Below, one piece after another: positions 22,801-35,700 of a stretch of 64,000 bases of DNA. Numbering within the stretch: the stretch's first letter is position 1; the number at the start of each line of letters is the position of its first letter. Position numbers and translations under genes: made by a program. Source of the DNA: Diploptera punctata. Lineage: Eukaryota; Arthropoda; Insecta; Blattodea; Blaberidae. The DNA lies in NCBI GenBank assembly GCA_030220185.1, contig JASPKZ010007430.1, forward strand, positions 1,811,501-1,875,500, read 5' to 3'. The notes under the pieces are model-generated. The model was not told the origin of the DNA. It saw nothing but the letters and a program-made list of their open reading frames with translations, and did not search any database.

Positions 22801-25800
22801 TGTACATTAATAAAATATTTGAGCTTTATAAAATCTGAATTTACACTTACCAGAGATTTTGTAAATGGCCGTACAACAGCAAAGATTAAACGAAAGAACC
22901 ACCAGTTTCTACTGAGATGAGAGCTGACCATATTACCAGGATGTAGAATGTTTACAATAATTCCTTTATTTTCCCATTTCTTGGCCAGTTCTAGTCCAAA
23001 TAACACATTACAAAGTTTAGAATTGTTATACGCCATCATCGACCAATAATGTGTTGCTGACATGGGTGATAATGCTGTCTGACTAATTGTTGAACCAGAT
23101 ATGTTTGAAAATCTATGTCGAACAACAAATTATAATAATTATTAATCCCCATTCACATCACACTTGTATACATAATATTTAATAAGTTTACACTGAAATT
23201 GCAAATAACTCAACCACTCTTTCATTCCCATTCAATGCCACATTCACTGCCCATTACAGTCTATGAGACCTAACTATTAAAAAAAAAAACCACAAGCATA
23301 TAAAATATTTACCTGTGACTTTCAGAAGACACAACCACAACTCGTGAACCATGACAAAGGAATGGCTCAAGTAAAAGTGTCAGATACATATGACTAAGAT
23401 GATTAACTTGAAATGTCATCTCGTAGCCATCAGGAGTCAGGGTAAAAGGGAGTCCAAAAACACCAGCATTCAGGATCAACATATCCAATTTTCTGCATAT
23501 TCAAGCAATTCACACATCATTTTATCATAATCTGTTCATTACCCTGCCTTATACAAGGGATTAAATTGATAATATACATTAAAATTCATCGGAGAACATA
23601 TTGTTTAAACAACTCACCTCATAGGATTCATGCTTCCATGAAATCGCGATTTCATGGAAGCATGAATCCTATGAGGTGAGTTGTTTAAACAATATGTTCT
23701 CCGATGAATTTTAATGATTATACCTCATAATGTTTACTTCCCAACATTAATTAAATATGATAATATACAGCTTGCCTCGTATTTTCCTCTCTCACCTTGA
23801 ACATGTTTCGAAGGACATAGCCAAAAACTATTGAATTCCTGTATATTCTCTCTCTCTTTTAAATTAAAACCTTTTACCCAAGATTTTCAACTTATAATTA
23901 TGTCTCTGTTTTTCTGGATGTAGATTTTTTCCTATATTGTGAGTTCTGTTGTTGTATTGCCAGTTCTCCAGTTGTTTCAGCAATTAAGACTTCTCTTCAA
24001 TTCTATAATTTTTCTGTTCACACATGAGCAGCTACTATAGATTTTTTTTCTATTTCTCTAAACATTACATTTCAAAGGTGCTTTTCCATTCTGATATTCA
24101 GGGTTATTTGAATTTTTTCATTGTGAATTTACCAGATAAAATGTGGGGAATTTAAAAAAAACTACATCCAGAAAAATAGGAACAAAATAACGAACTTGAA
24201 GTTCCCAGGGAAAAGGATTTAGGGTCATATCTATGAATGCATTAGACCGTAAAAGTCGTTCTCAGCTTGTACTCTGCTGAGAAAGTTGCATCCAAAGACA
24301 TTTTTGCGTACTCAAAAATCTGTTCATGCGATAATAATTGTCGAAATTCCTAAGCTACCTGGCGAGATGACTTTGCAGAGAACAAATAGTGAGCAACCCG
24401 ATGTACTTCGAAACCTTGCTGCCTACCTTACTGCTTTATCCAAGATGTCGGACCTTGAAGACTTTGATCATGTTTTCGGTATACGCAGAGAAGAGGAATT
24501 TGATAGAGTCTACCAAAGAATTCAACTGGAAGAACAGGAGAATCGGTGTAATATCGCGCGATGCAGACGTTGTCGTATACGGTTTTATTTGCAGGATGCA
24601 AGCGTAAATGCATTCCTCTAGCAGACGAAAATTACGGAAGTGGTTTTATCGCTGAGAATTCTGGGTAATTTCTTGCCAATATTACAAAAAAAACTACTTT
24701 CATGCATGACCAGTCAGCGACTCGCTAATTTGAACTTTGCACATTCTCACGGAAAACTCGGCTCACCAGAGACTAATGTATTTACATGCGGCCCTTAATG
24801 TGAGGTTTGTCTCTCCACCACCATAGGGAGAGAATATATAAAACTTCCAATGATTAACACAGCAGTCAATTTCTGGGTGAGAACAGTGCAAATGTCCTCT
24901 GAAACATGTTCCATGTGAGAGAACAAAATATGAGGTGAACATGTATATTAATGATTCAATACCGCGTAAAATTGTTTCATATTGTTACTTTTGAAGATCT
25001 AATCTTGCTTTTATCAGATTATCAAAACTTTTAAATTTATTATTATTCTTGATTTATATTTTCTCATATTGTAACTTCTATTGGCTAATCCAATTGTTTA
25101 ATAATCTTGTATTTTCTTAGATAGAAAAATGTAGGACTTCCATATGAGATTATTTTATGAGGTGATTCAATTTTGTCATGTCTAGATCAGTGGTAATCAA
25201 CCTTTTTAAGTTGGGGATCCACCGTGATGAATATTAAACTTCATGTGACCCTTAAGTTAAACTCGTATGTTCTAATCACTAAATAATGTATGACATGTTA
25301 TTAAAAAATCAAAATTACTCTAATTGAGCACATGCTAAAGTTTACTCTGTGGCAAGAAGTAATAGACTCTTAAGTACTAAAACATACGATTAATAGTAAT
25401 AACTGGAAGGCGCACAAACATGCACATGAGTCTATTACCAACATAGGAACCCCAACAAATGGTACGTACCCCTCTAAGGTGTAATGAATAACATGTGCAT
25501 TCAGAGTAGGGATGGCGACTTTATGGGAGGAGTCATCGCCCTTATAAGGCGAGGACACGTGACAAAACACTCTCACATACTCTCATGCTTATACGGTCTA
25601 CAACAAACAAGTCCTACAGCAACCGTTTGCGGCCTTTAGTAAAAGTGATATTAAAAACACATGGGGTTAAGTAAATTCATCAACTCCACTCCGAATTAGT
25701 GAGGTATAAAACATTGTAAGTCTATAATTGTACATGCAAAATTATCCAATACACTGAAATAATAAGTGTATAATACGGTATAAGCATCCCTGAGTTACCA

Positions 25801-28800
25801 TCTTCTACCCTGAGCGAACTGGCACAACTCACATGGCTAATGTGATGACTGGATATAAGCTGGTATATGTTGGGATCAAGTGAGCCATATTTGAGTTATA
25901 AATTCCTGCGCTGAAAAACTTTTATCTTAAATTCCTGACTACTGAGCCATATATACAACTGAAGATGGGCATCTAGCAATTTTGTATTTCATAGCACACT
26001 TTCAAAAATCATTGACCCTTATATACAGATGTACAATGACTCAGAGTTGCTATATTTTGTTCAACACATGTAGGCACAAAATAATTAGTTTGATATCTTG
26101 GAGATCTAGGGAGCTCAGTTGGAAAGAGCACTAGTATTCAGAACTAAAGACCTAGGATTTGAACCCCAGTCTAGGCGTAAATTTTTCTCTTCAAATGTAA
26201 TTTGTCATTCAGTGAGAAAATTTAAATTTAAAATAAACACATCAATAGCTATACTGGCTTTATATAGTAATGTTGAGAGAATTGAAAGCAACTCCAAAGT
26301 ACTACCTGACGGGTCTAGAGAAATACCAGAGTATGGTTATACAAAACCTTAGCAAGACCTGCTACGGCAGTGAGGCATGGACTTTGAGGAAAGGAGAAGA
26401 GAGAAGGATAACTTTTAGTGAAATGAGATTCATGAGATATTCAGCAGGGTATACCAAATGGGATCATAAATGCAATGATGATATCTTGAAGGAACTACAT
26501 TTAGAACCAGCCATTGAATACATATATATAGATACCAGAACAACTGGATGAATCTTTGCGATGAATGAGTTCAGATAGAATTCCCAAGGCCATGCTTCGT
26601 TATTGTCCAACAGGGAAGAGATATCTGGGCCGTCCAAGGAAATGCTGAATACAAAATTCATCAGTGATATCGTTACAGGCCTATAGGCCTAAAACTTGGT
26701 TGGATGAAGAAGAAGAAGATATAGTAAAGTTAAATTCCCATTAAATGTCTTCTAAATACATAGCTGCCAGATGGTGTGTTGAACAACGGTTCATAGCCTT
26801 TGGCTCTCTCGGGAATTGTATAAATTAGAGAAAAATTTGCATGATTGGAAGCCTAAGTAGCTCAATTGGAAAGAGCACTAGAGTTTAGAACTAGAGACTT
26901 GGGTTTGAACCCCAATCTATACCTTATCCGCTCTTAAAGTGATCCTAATATAAACAAATGCAAATTGTATCCTTCTGCCATTCGTGCCACAATTACTGTC
27001 ACATTGACAGGGAGCATGTGTGAAGTGTATAAAACATATAAGTATTGTATGCAGTAGACTAGCTTAATAAACAAACACAATAGCACATACTCTATATAGA
27101 ATTTTTTTGTAGTTACTATTAATAGTAGTAAGAATTTTAGTTTTAGCAGAATAAATATCAGTTTAAACATAAGTTATACAGTATATTCTAAATGCAGTAT
27201 TAAAGTAAGTCATATTTTAAAAAATATTAAGACTTGACCTTCTAGTCCGATTCTGGAAGTGGTTCAATCCCATCCATATCGTATCAGTTCTTTCCTCACT
27301 ATCACTGCTTTCATTACTACGATTGATAACAAATTTATCAACAACACTGTCTCTTAAATTGTCCAGTTCCCAGAACAAAGCTTCTTCTTTAATCCTAAAT
27401 GTTGTGTTGCATTGTCTAATGTAACCCTTCACCTGACTACATATAATTTCTATAGGATTTAATAAACAATGATATGGAGGCAATCGCTGCACTGTATTGT
27501 TAGCCTGTTGCACAATAGAATCCACAATATTTTTGTCATAACCACGATTGACATATACCTCTCCACATATTCGCGGAAGTTCATCTTTTACCATATTTTT
27601 ATCACATGGAATATCTTTTGTTTTAATCCAGGCAATAATATCACTCTTTAACAAAGTAACAAAGCCCTATTTGGCAGCCAATTGGCTTTAACACTATGAT
27701 AAGGAGCATTGTCCACGATTCTCATGCTATTGGGTTCCAGTTTCAGCAGGATTTTTAAAAACCAATCCTTAAAACTTCCCCATTCATGTCTTCATGATAA
27801 TCCCCAGTTTTCTTTGATTCAAACAATAATCCCCACCTTTTACAAACCCATCCTCACTTCCTATATGCAGCAAAATGAGACACCCGCCTTTACCTGAAGA
27901 ATTTTTTAGTCCGGTACTCAATCTTGAAAGAAATGCCTTTTTTTTTTGTTTTCACTGTGGAATCTGTCCACACTTTTTAAGTTGCATAACCTTCGTTGAC
28001 CCAGGTTTCATCCATGTAATATAATTTACTTCCTTGTACTCTGAATCTATGCACAGTTCTTAAATAATCCCTTCTCACAGCAAAATGTCATCACGATTTA
28101 TAATAACACTCTTTTAACAAATTCAAACTCAATTTCACACAATATTTTGTAAAACACTGTTCTTTCAAAATCAGGAAGTTCTAAATCACTATTTACTTGT
28201 TTCAGTACTTTATTCATTTCTGAAAAAGAAATTATGCACTATTACTTGAATTGAGTTTGCCACAAATTCATCACACTTTTTCTTTTTTTTACTAGGAATT
28301 ACAATCTTACCACTTGCTGTTTTTTCTTTCCACGCACTATTAATGCTTGTACACAACACACCAGTAAATTCATACATTAAATTCACTATATACTTATTGG
28401 TTTTTTCACTGAACTTGTGAAATACATTTAAAATAACTGTTTTTTTACCATTAGTCAAAGGTTTGCCAGACTTGTGTTTTAAAAATTTAGATGGCGACAC
28501 AGCAACAGAAGATATGACACCTTCAGCCATTTTCTTGCATCAGAATCGACTGATGCATGACTCAAAGCATTATCCATATGTAATAAAATGTTTTAAGTTG
28601 TAATTATTGATTAGGTATATTTTAGAATATTTTCTATGTTTTGAATATTATTATTTTCATTCACGAAGAATAACAAGTATATTCAGAAGACATATTTTTA
28701 ATTTAATAAAGGGAACTACTTTTTCGTGTACTTATTGCATCTACATCGTACATCAGTGTCCATAACCAACAAAAAGCGAGCCGGTCACATGGTTTTGTTT

Positions 28801-31800
28801 GGGAACTTTGAAATCATCAAATTACTCTTCCCTACCAGAATCTACCAGTGTATTAAGATCCATAGGTTGAGAAACACTGTCTAGAGGATTTAATTGAAAG
28901 AGAGAAAAGCTCTTACTTGTATCGAAGTTTGAAGTTGGCAACAAATGTCTTAACACTGTGCAATCTAGCAAGATCCAGTTCAATGATATCGCATATAGCA
29001 TTGGTCCTTTCCTGTTTGATCTTGTCAATTGCAATTTCAGTCTTTTTTATGTCTCTGCAAGCAAACACAACTTGGCAACCATGCAATGCCAATGAGCGAG
29101 CAGTTTCATAACCTGTCAATCAAAAAAGAAAAAATAACAAACTTCCTACAAAATGGAAGATTGTATTCATACAACATCAGTGAATTATAAAACGGTGCTA
29201 CGTTACATTTTTTGTACAATTGAATTATATACAACTGATTATACCCGCTGTAGCCTGAGTATTCATATATCCCGATTAAACTGTCATCATTTGGCTTAAA
29301 TATAGATTCGACACTAATCTTGGTCAGAGTATATAAAAATTATAATATAAAATTAGACCTTTTATTCAGTCTCCTAAACTGTTAAAATGTTAAAAACATA
29401 GTAGGCCTGCATAGAAGCTGGAGAATAATGTATAACATTCTGCTACAACGTTTTAATCATCTTAACGGTTGAGGAAACTGAATAAAAGGTACATAATTTT
29501 ATATTATAATTTTTATATACATTGACTAACACCTCAACGGAATTTTACTATGAAATTTATTAATATTGAATTTAATCTCTGTCTTTTGGACATTTAATTT
29601 TTCATCCCTCATGCTGATGGGGCTGATCGTGGAATTATCTACGTGGTACCAGAAGTGACACTATGCATCTCAACAACCCAGATATAACTATGGATTCGAC
29701 ACTAATAACAGTCATTTAGATAGATCATCGGTTGATTAATGTCTGTGACATCGTCCGATTCCTAATAGCCAATTTTGTCGGTCCATCCAATCTCCTGGTT
29801 GTAGATGTTTCTCCTTCATATATAAACATATTCCCTGACTCCAGGAGGTTTTAGGTCTTCCTCTGCTTCGTCTTCCCTCAGGTTTCCATTCCAAAACAGA
29901 TTTTGGTAGTCGATCCTCTTCCATTCGCTGGACATATCCATACCATCTTAATTGCTGAGTTTTAATATAATCTAAAATAGTGTCTTCAATCTTCATTTTC
30001 TCCCTTATAACTGAGTTTCTAATTTTTTCTCTCCTTGAAATTCTTGCGGCCCTTCGTATAAAATCCATTTCCGTTGCCAAAAGGTACTTATTTGTTTTTG
30101 TTGTTAATGGCCAAAGTTCTGCTCCATAAGTAATGATGCTTTTAACAATTGTATGATACACGTTCATTTTATTTTTATTACTTATATTTTTATCCCACAA
30201 TATTCCATTGAGGCAAGCAATTGCAAATTTTCCTTTATTATTTCTATTTCTTATTTCCTCTTCATAACTCCCATTTTTATTTATTTTAATTCCTAAATAT
30301 GTGATCTCACTACAAGATTTTATTGTTTCTCCAGTCTCCAAAATTAAATTTTGTTCTGGTTCACCAATTGATAAATATTTTGTTTTTTTCATGTTTAAAT
30401 TTAAACCCCATTTTTCATATTCTTCTATTACTTTTCTTGTCATATATTCTAACTCTTCATAATCTTGTGCAATTAACAATTGATCATCTGCGAAATGTAA
30501 GTTGTATAAAGTTTTGTTGTTTGAAATAGGAATTCCCTTGCTTGAACATTTTCTCCTCCAATTCTTTAATATTTCATGTACATATATTTTAAACAGAGTC
30601 GGTGAAAGACAACAACCTTGACGAAGACCTTTATTTATCGTAAAACCGTGTGACAATTTACTGCCAATTTTGTATTATTTTTATAAGTAACCCCTCTTAG
30701 GAATGCTAGAAATTGCTCCAGATGTTCTATAGTTATATTAGAACATATATCAGTCATTTTTCATTATTTTCACATCTCACTGCCCCTAAGAGTCTCTTAC
30801 TCCTTACAGCATCTTTTCCAGATTATAATTCATATGTCTATCAACTTTAGTTGAAATTGCTCCAGGCATTTCAGAGTCATTAATAGTGAGTGGAGAACAT
30901 ATTTTTATCGACTCACCTCATATGATTTCAAATATCTTTGATACCATGGGCCATGACTGAAGAGGGACATGATATTGTCTGAAACCGTCGCTATCAAAGA
31001 AATTTGAAATCATATGAGGTGAGTCGATAAAAATATGTTCTCCACTCACTATTAATGATATAACCTCATAATTAATAGTCAGTGGAGAACATATTTTAAT
31101 CGACTCACCTCATACATTTTCAAACTTCTTTGATATCGATGGTTTCAGACAATATCATGTTCTTCTTCAGTCATAAAATTGAAAAAGATTGTTTACTTCC
31201 CAATATTAATTTAAATATATCCTCATAATATTTACTTCCCAATATTAATTTAAATTTCAGAGTCATACTGGAATATTTATCGGCCATTTTAATTATTTTT
31301 AAGTCACTCCCTCCTAGAGGAGCTCGGGCTCTCTTATCCCCCCCTACCTGCCACAGCATCTTTTCCAGATTGTAATTCATATTGTACAAAATATGGTTAA
31401 AATTCTCCTGACATTTCAGAGTTATGCTTACACTACTTACATACATTCATTTTTAAACATACAGATACTGGAGTTTTAATGATGTCTTTTATGTCATGTA
31501 AAAGATTACAGGTCAGTATTTAATAATGTATCTAAAAATATACAGAAACAAAGGTGCAGATGCCTTACTTAGAGAAAGTTGTGTTCTAAGGAAATCACCC
31601 AAGAACACACACAAAAAACACATATACTCTTAGGTATCCTCCAAATTTATAATAGAAACAACCATTATGCCATGAATGGTATAAAGAATAGAGATCTCAA
31701 GTAATCAATAACTACTGTATCAATATAGAGTAGAGGTAATAGAATTAAGTATGAAACCCTTGTGGCAAATGTGGCAAAAATATCTCGTGATGTATGCTTC

Positions 31801-32723
31801 TCAGAAAAAAAAATACACAGATGTTTATTACTTTATAATGATGGTGATTATTGGACTGATTTTCACACAGTACTTAGCGCATGAAATAAAAGCACTTTTT
31901 CCTTTAGTGTTTCTTTAATAAATATATAGTACACTCCTGTAATGTTATTAATTCAGCTTGTGTAATATCAATAAAAATGCTTATTTTATTTTTTTAATTT
32001 AATTTGTATGCTAAGACAGATCACGAGGATAAAAAAAAAGTAAAAAGGAAAAAGTTATGCCAATTCATATCATTATGTATTGTGTGAAAATCGGATCAAT
32101 ACACAGCATCATTCTAAAGAATTAAATTAATCGTGATTATTTCATACCTCATACTTCTATATTTCTTTAAATACAGCACTGCAGTATCGGCAATTTCTTA
32201 TCACCATCATCAGCTGTTTTCACGATTGTCAATTTTTACTTTTGTTGATAATTATTCAAACTGCCATCCGATGTTCTTTTAAAGAATTATTTTCTAAACT
32301 GCCATCTGGTGTTCATTTTAATGAATCATTTTCTAAACCGCCATCTGTTGTATTTTTGAAGAACTTTGTAATCAAGCTAGGTTCATCTGGAATTTCGAAG
32401 TTCATAGTTCTAGTATGGTTTTTTTGAATATATATTTTTTCCCAAACTGTTAAATCAAAAGTTTTGCTTCTTTTTCAATCCTATGATGCTCTAATAAACT
32501 ATGTGCTGCTACAGCTGATTTTTCAATTCCAAAAAAGATGTAAAATTCAAAAAATTTACTTACCATCCTGAAGTTCATAATAAGTTTCAAAAAATTTTCA
32601 GAAAATTTAATATAACATTGGCTCCAAATAACAAATTTAGCCTGGGTAATCTTCTCTTAACTAATAATAAATTTAACACCCCAGACAACAAAAAATCTGG
32701 TATTTATCAAATTGATTGCAACA

Positions 32724-32772
<49 letters not shown>

Positions 32773-35700
32773 AAAAACAAAAAGGAATTTGGAAACTTGT
32801 AAAAAAGAACACTTCAGAAATATAAAGAATGGAGAAATTGAAAGATCAGCTATAGCAGTACATAGTTTATTAGAGCATCATAGGATTGAAAAAGAAGCAA
32901 AACTTTTGAAACATCTATCTAAACCTTTAGATTTAACAGTTTGGGAAAAAATATATATTCAAAAAAACCATACTAGAACTATGAACTTCGAAATTCCAGA
33001 TGAACCTAGCTTGATTACAAAGTTCTTCAAAAATACAACAGATGGCAGTTTAGAAAATGATTCATTAAAATGAACACCAGATGGCAGTTTAGAAAATAAT
33101 TCTTTAAAAGAACATCAGATGGCAGTTTGAATAATTATCAACAAAAGTAAAAATTGACAATCGTGAAAACAGCTAATGATGGTGATAAGAAATTGCCGAT
33201 ACTGCAATGCTGTATTTAAAGAAATATAGAAGTATGAGGTATGAAATAATCACGATTAATTCAATTCTTATGAATTTGAACCTCATAGTGTTAAAAATTC
33301 CCAAATTTAATATATAAATCATTCTAAAGTACTGCCAATGTATCAATAAATTTCTATATACATTTTTTTCTGATAAGAAAATACTGAGACGAGTCTCAAA
33401 GAATACTCTGCATCGTTGGGCCACCTTTTGAATGTTCATGGGCTGTAACAAGACTTCCATTGCTCCAAGTCTTGCCTTATAAGAGGTACAAGGTATTTGT
33501 GAGTTATGAGTCATGAGTTGTGATGGATTCACAGTGTAAAAAATCAAGGACATATAGAAGAATGATTATGTATGATTGTAATGAGAAAATTATTATGGAA
33601 TAAACAAAGGAAGATTGAAAACTTTAATGAAACCAGTATTGTAGTTATTGAAAGAACTGGTATAATGCCACCTTAACTAGATACATTTGGAGTCATAAAT
33701 GGGATTTATTTAAATTAGATTAAGAACCCAGGATTTAACACCACAAAAAATGGAAGCATTACAATTATTATTATTACAAATCAGAAGGCAGATGGAAATA
33801 CAAAACCAGGAAATAAAACAGGAGAATCAAGGAAATTAAACAAATTAAAATAATGAATACACCGAACAAAAATTATTAAAACATATTAGTATATCAAACG
33901 ACAAAATGCAAAAACAAAAGACAAGATGTTAAACAAAATTGATGACATAAAGGAGGACCCTTGGTGACCCAGGAACTAAAAATTGAAATTTCTAGAACTG
34001 ATGATGAAATATGGGAATTAAACAGGGGATGGAAGAAATTAAATCACCAGGAGAAAAATTATCATCAATTAATAAACAGTATTATAGAGATTGAAGAGAA
34101 ATGGGATCACCAAGAGAAAAATTTCACCAGTTAGTAACAAACTACTGAAGTTTGCTGCACTATTGAGGAACTGTCGATTGATTCATCACTGAGGTCCAGA
34201 GTTTGACAGACTGCCAACATTCAATGTCAAATGGGAATTAAGATGCCAAAATTTGATGGAACATGTCATGGGGCATCTTTAAGAGCCAATTTGAAACTAC
34301 CTGAGCCAATAATGGATAGACACTAGAGAATATGAGACATTTTATTGCTTCTCTACAGTGACCGACTATCAAGATTCTATGTAATATACCATCGGAGAAC
34401 AGAGGACATCATAGGTGATTTTAAAAATTATTCTGAACATTATCATCTTGACACTGCTTATAGGGTCAAACTAAAGGCTTATGTCCAGCATGCCGGGAGT
34501 TGCTACAGAAAATGCCATGGCAGTGGAACAGCTGATGCACATGGCTCTGATTAGACTCCCAGCAATGTTCAATAGAGAGAGGATCCACTTTTGTATGTTA
34601 CCTAAAGGACTGAGATATAAAAAAAGCATCTACTGCTGGCAGAACATCACACCATCAACAATGCCCTGATTGCTGCTTAGAGACTAGAGGCAGCATAGGA
34701 AACCACTTGCTACCTCCCCAGCTGACAATGACTCAAGTCTAACAGTTGATGTTGAGAGGTAATGCACACCACCATTCATGCATCACAGATACATAAGACC
34801 AGCCTACTGGAACTGTGGAGAAATTGACTGTAAACATAGGTCTGCAAGGGAACAGGAAAGACTAAAATGGACCAGTGTGAAGAAGGGGCCGTTGATGCTG
34901 TTATCATCACTACTATTCAAGTACTGTAGACTTGGAAGATTGGCCTGCTAGAACTCCAGTGAAACTGGACATCTGTGCAACTGTAAGCCTGCAAGGCAAC
35001 AAGAAAAACAAAAATGGATAGATGAGAAGAAGAGTCCACCAGCAATATCATTATCACCACCATCATCTCCTCACTTCGTACTGAAAGCCGAAAGTATGAA
35101 GGATTCATTACTGATGGATGGATCCACGGACAGCCCTGCCAAGGCTCATCGACACAGGAGTGACACTACCACTATTGTCCGATTGAGAGTAGCAGAAGGG
35201 TTGCTGAGAGGACACTGATGCAGAAGTTCTAGTTTTTCACTGCATCAGGGGACATTGTGCCAGTCGAGAAAGAGGTTCTCCTGAAGTTGGTCCTAGGAAG
35301 GTGTAAGCTATGATGGTGGGCATTTGTTGCCAAAATTTGCAAGGTTGGCATCTCAAATCTGGTTGCCCTATAGACGCATGATGCTACCATGGAAATTGGA
35401 CACAGGTTACTATGTTTTGGACAAGATGAATTGATACTCAATGATGTGGGCCAAAGATCAGCCTGCAGACTCACCATAGAAAAGAAGGAATTGATTCCAA
35501 GTGGATCTGAAGTGTTGGTTATCTGCAGGTGGAAGGAAGGTACCGACAAGAAATGGTGGTGGATGCCATAAGAAATCTCTGAGATGGGTTGGATGTGACC
35601 ATACCCAGTGATATGAATAAGATGCACTACGATCAACCATCCAACTCCGCTGGATTCCACAAGGACAGACAATCTGGTATTATTAAGAAGATCCAAATAT

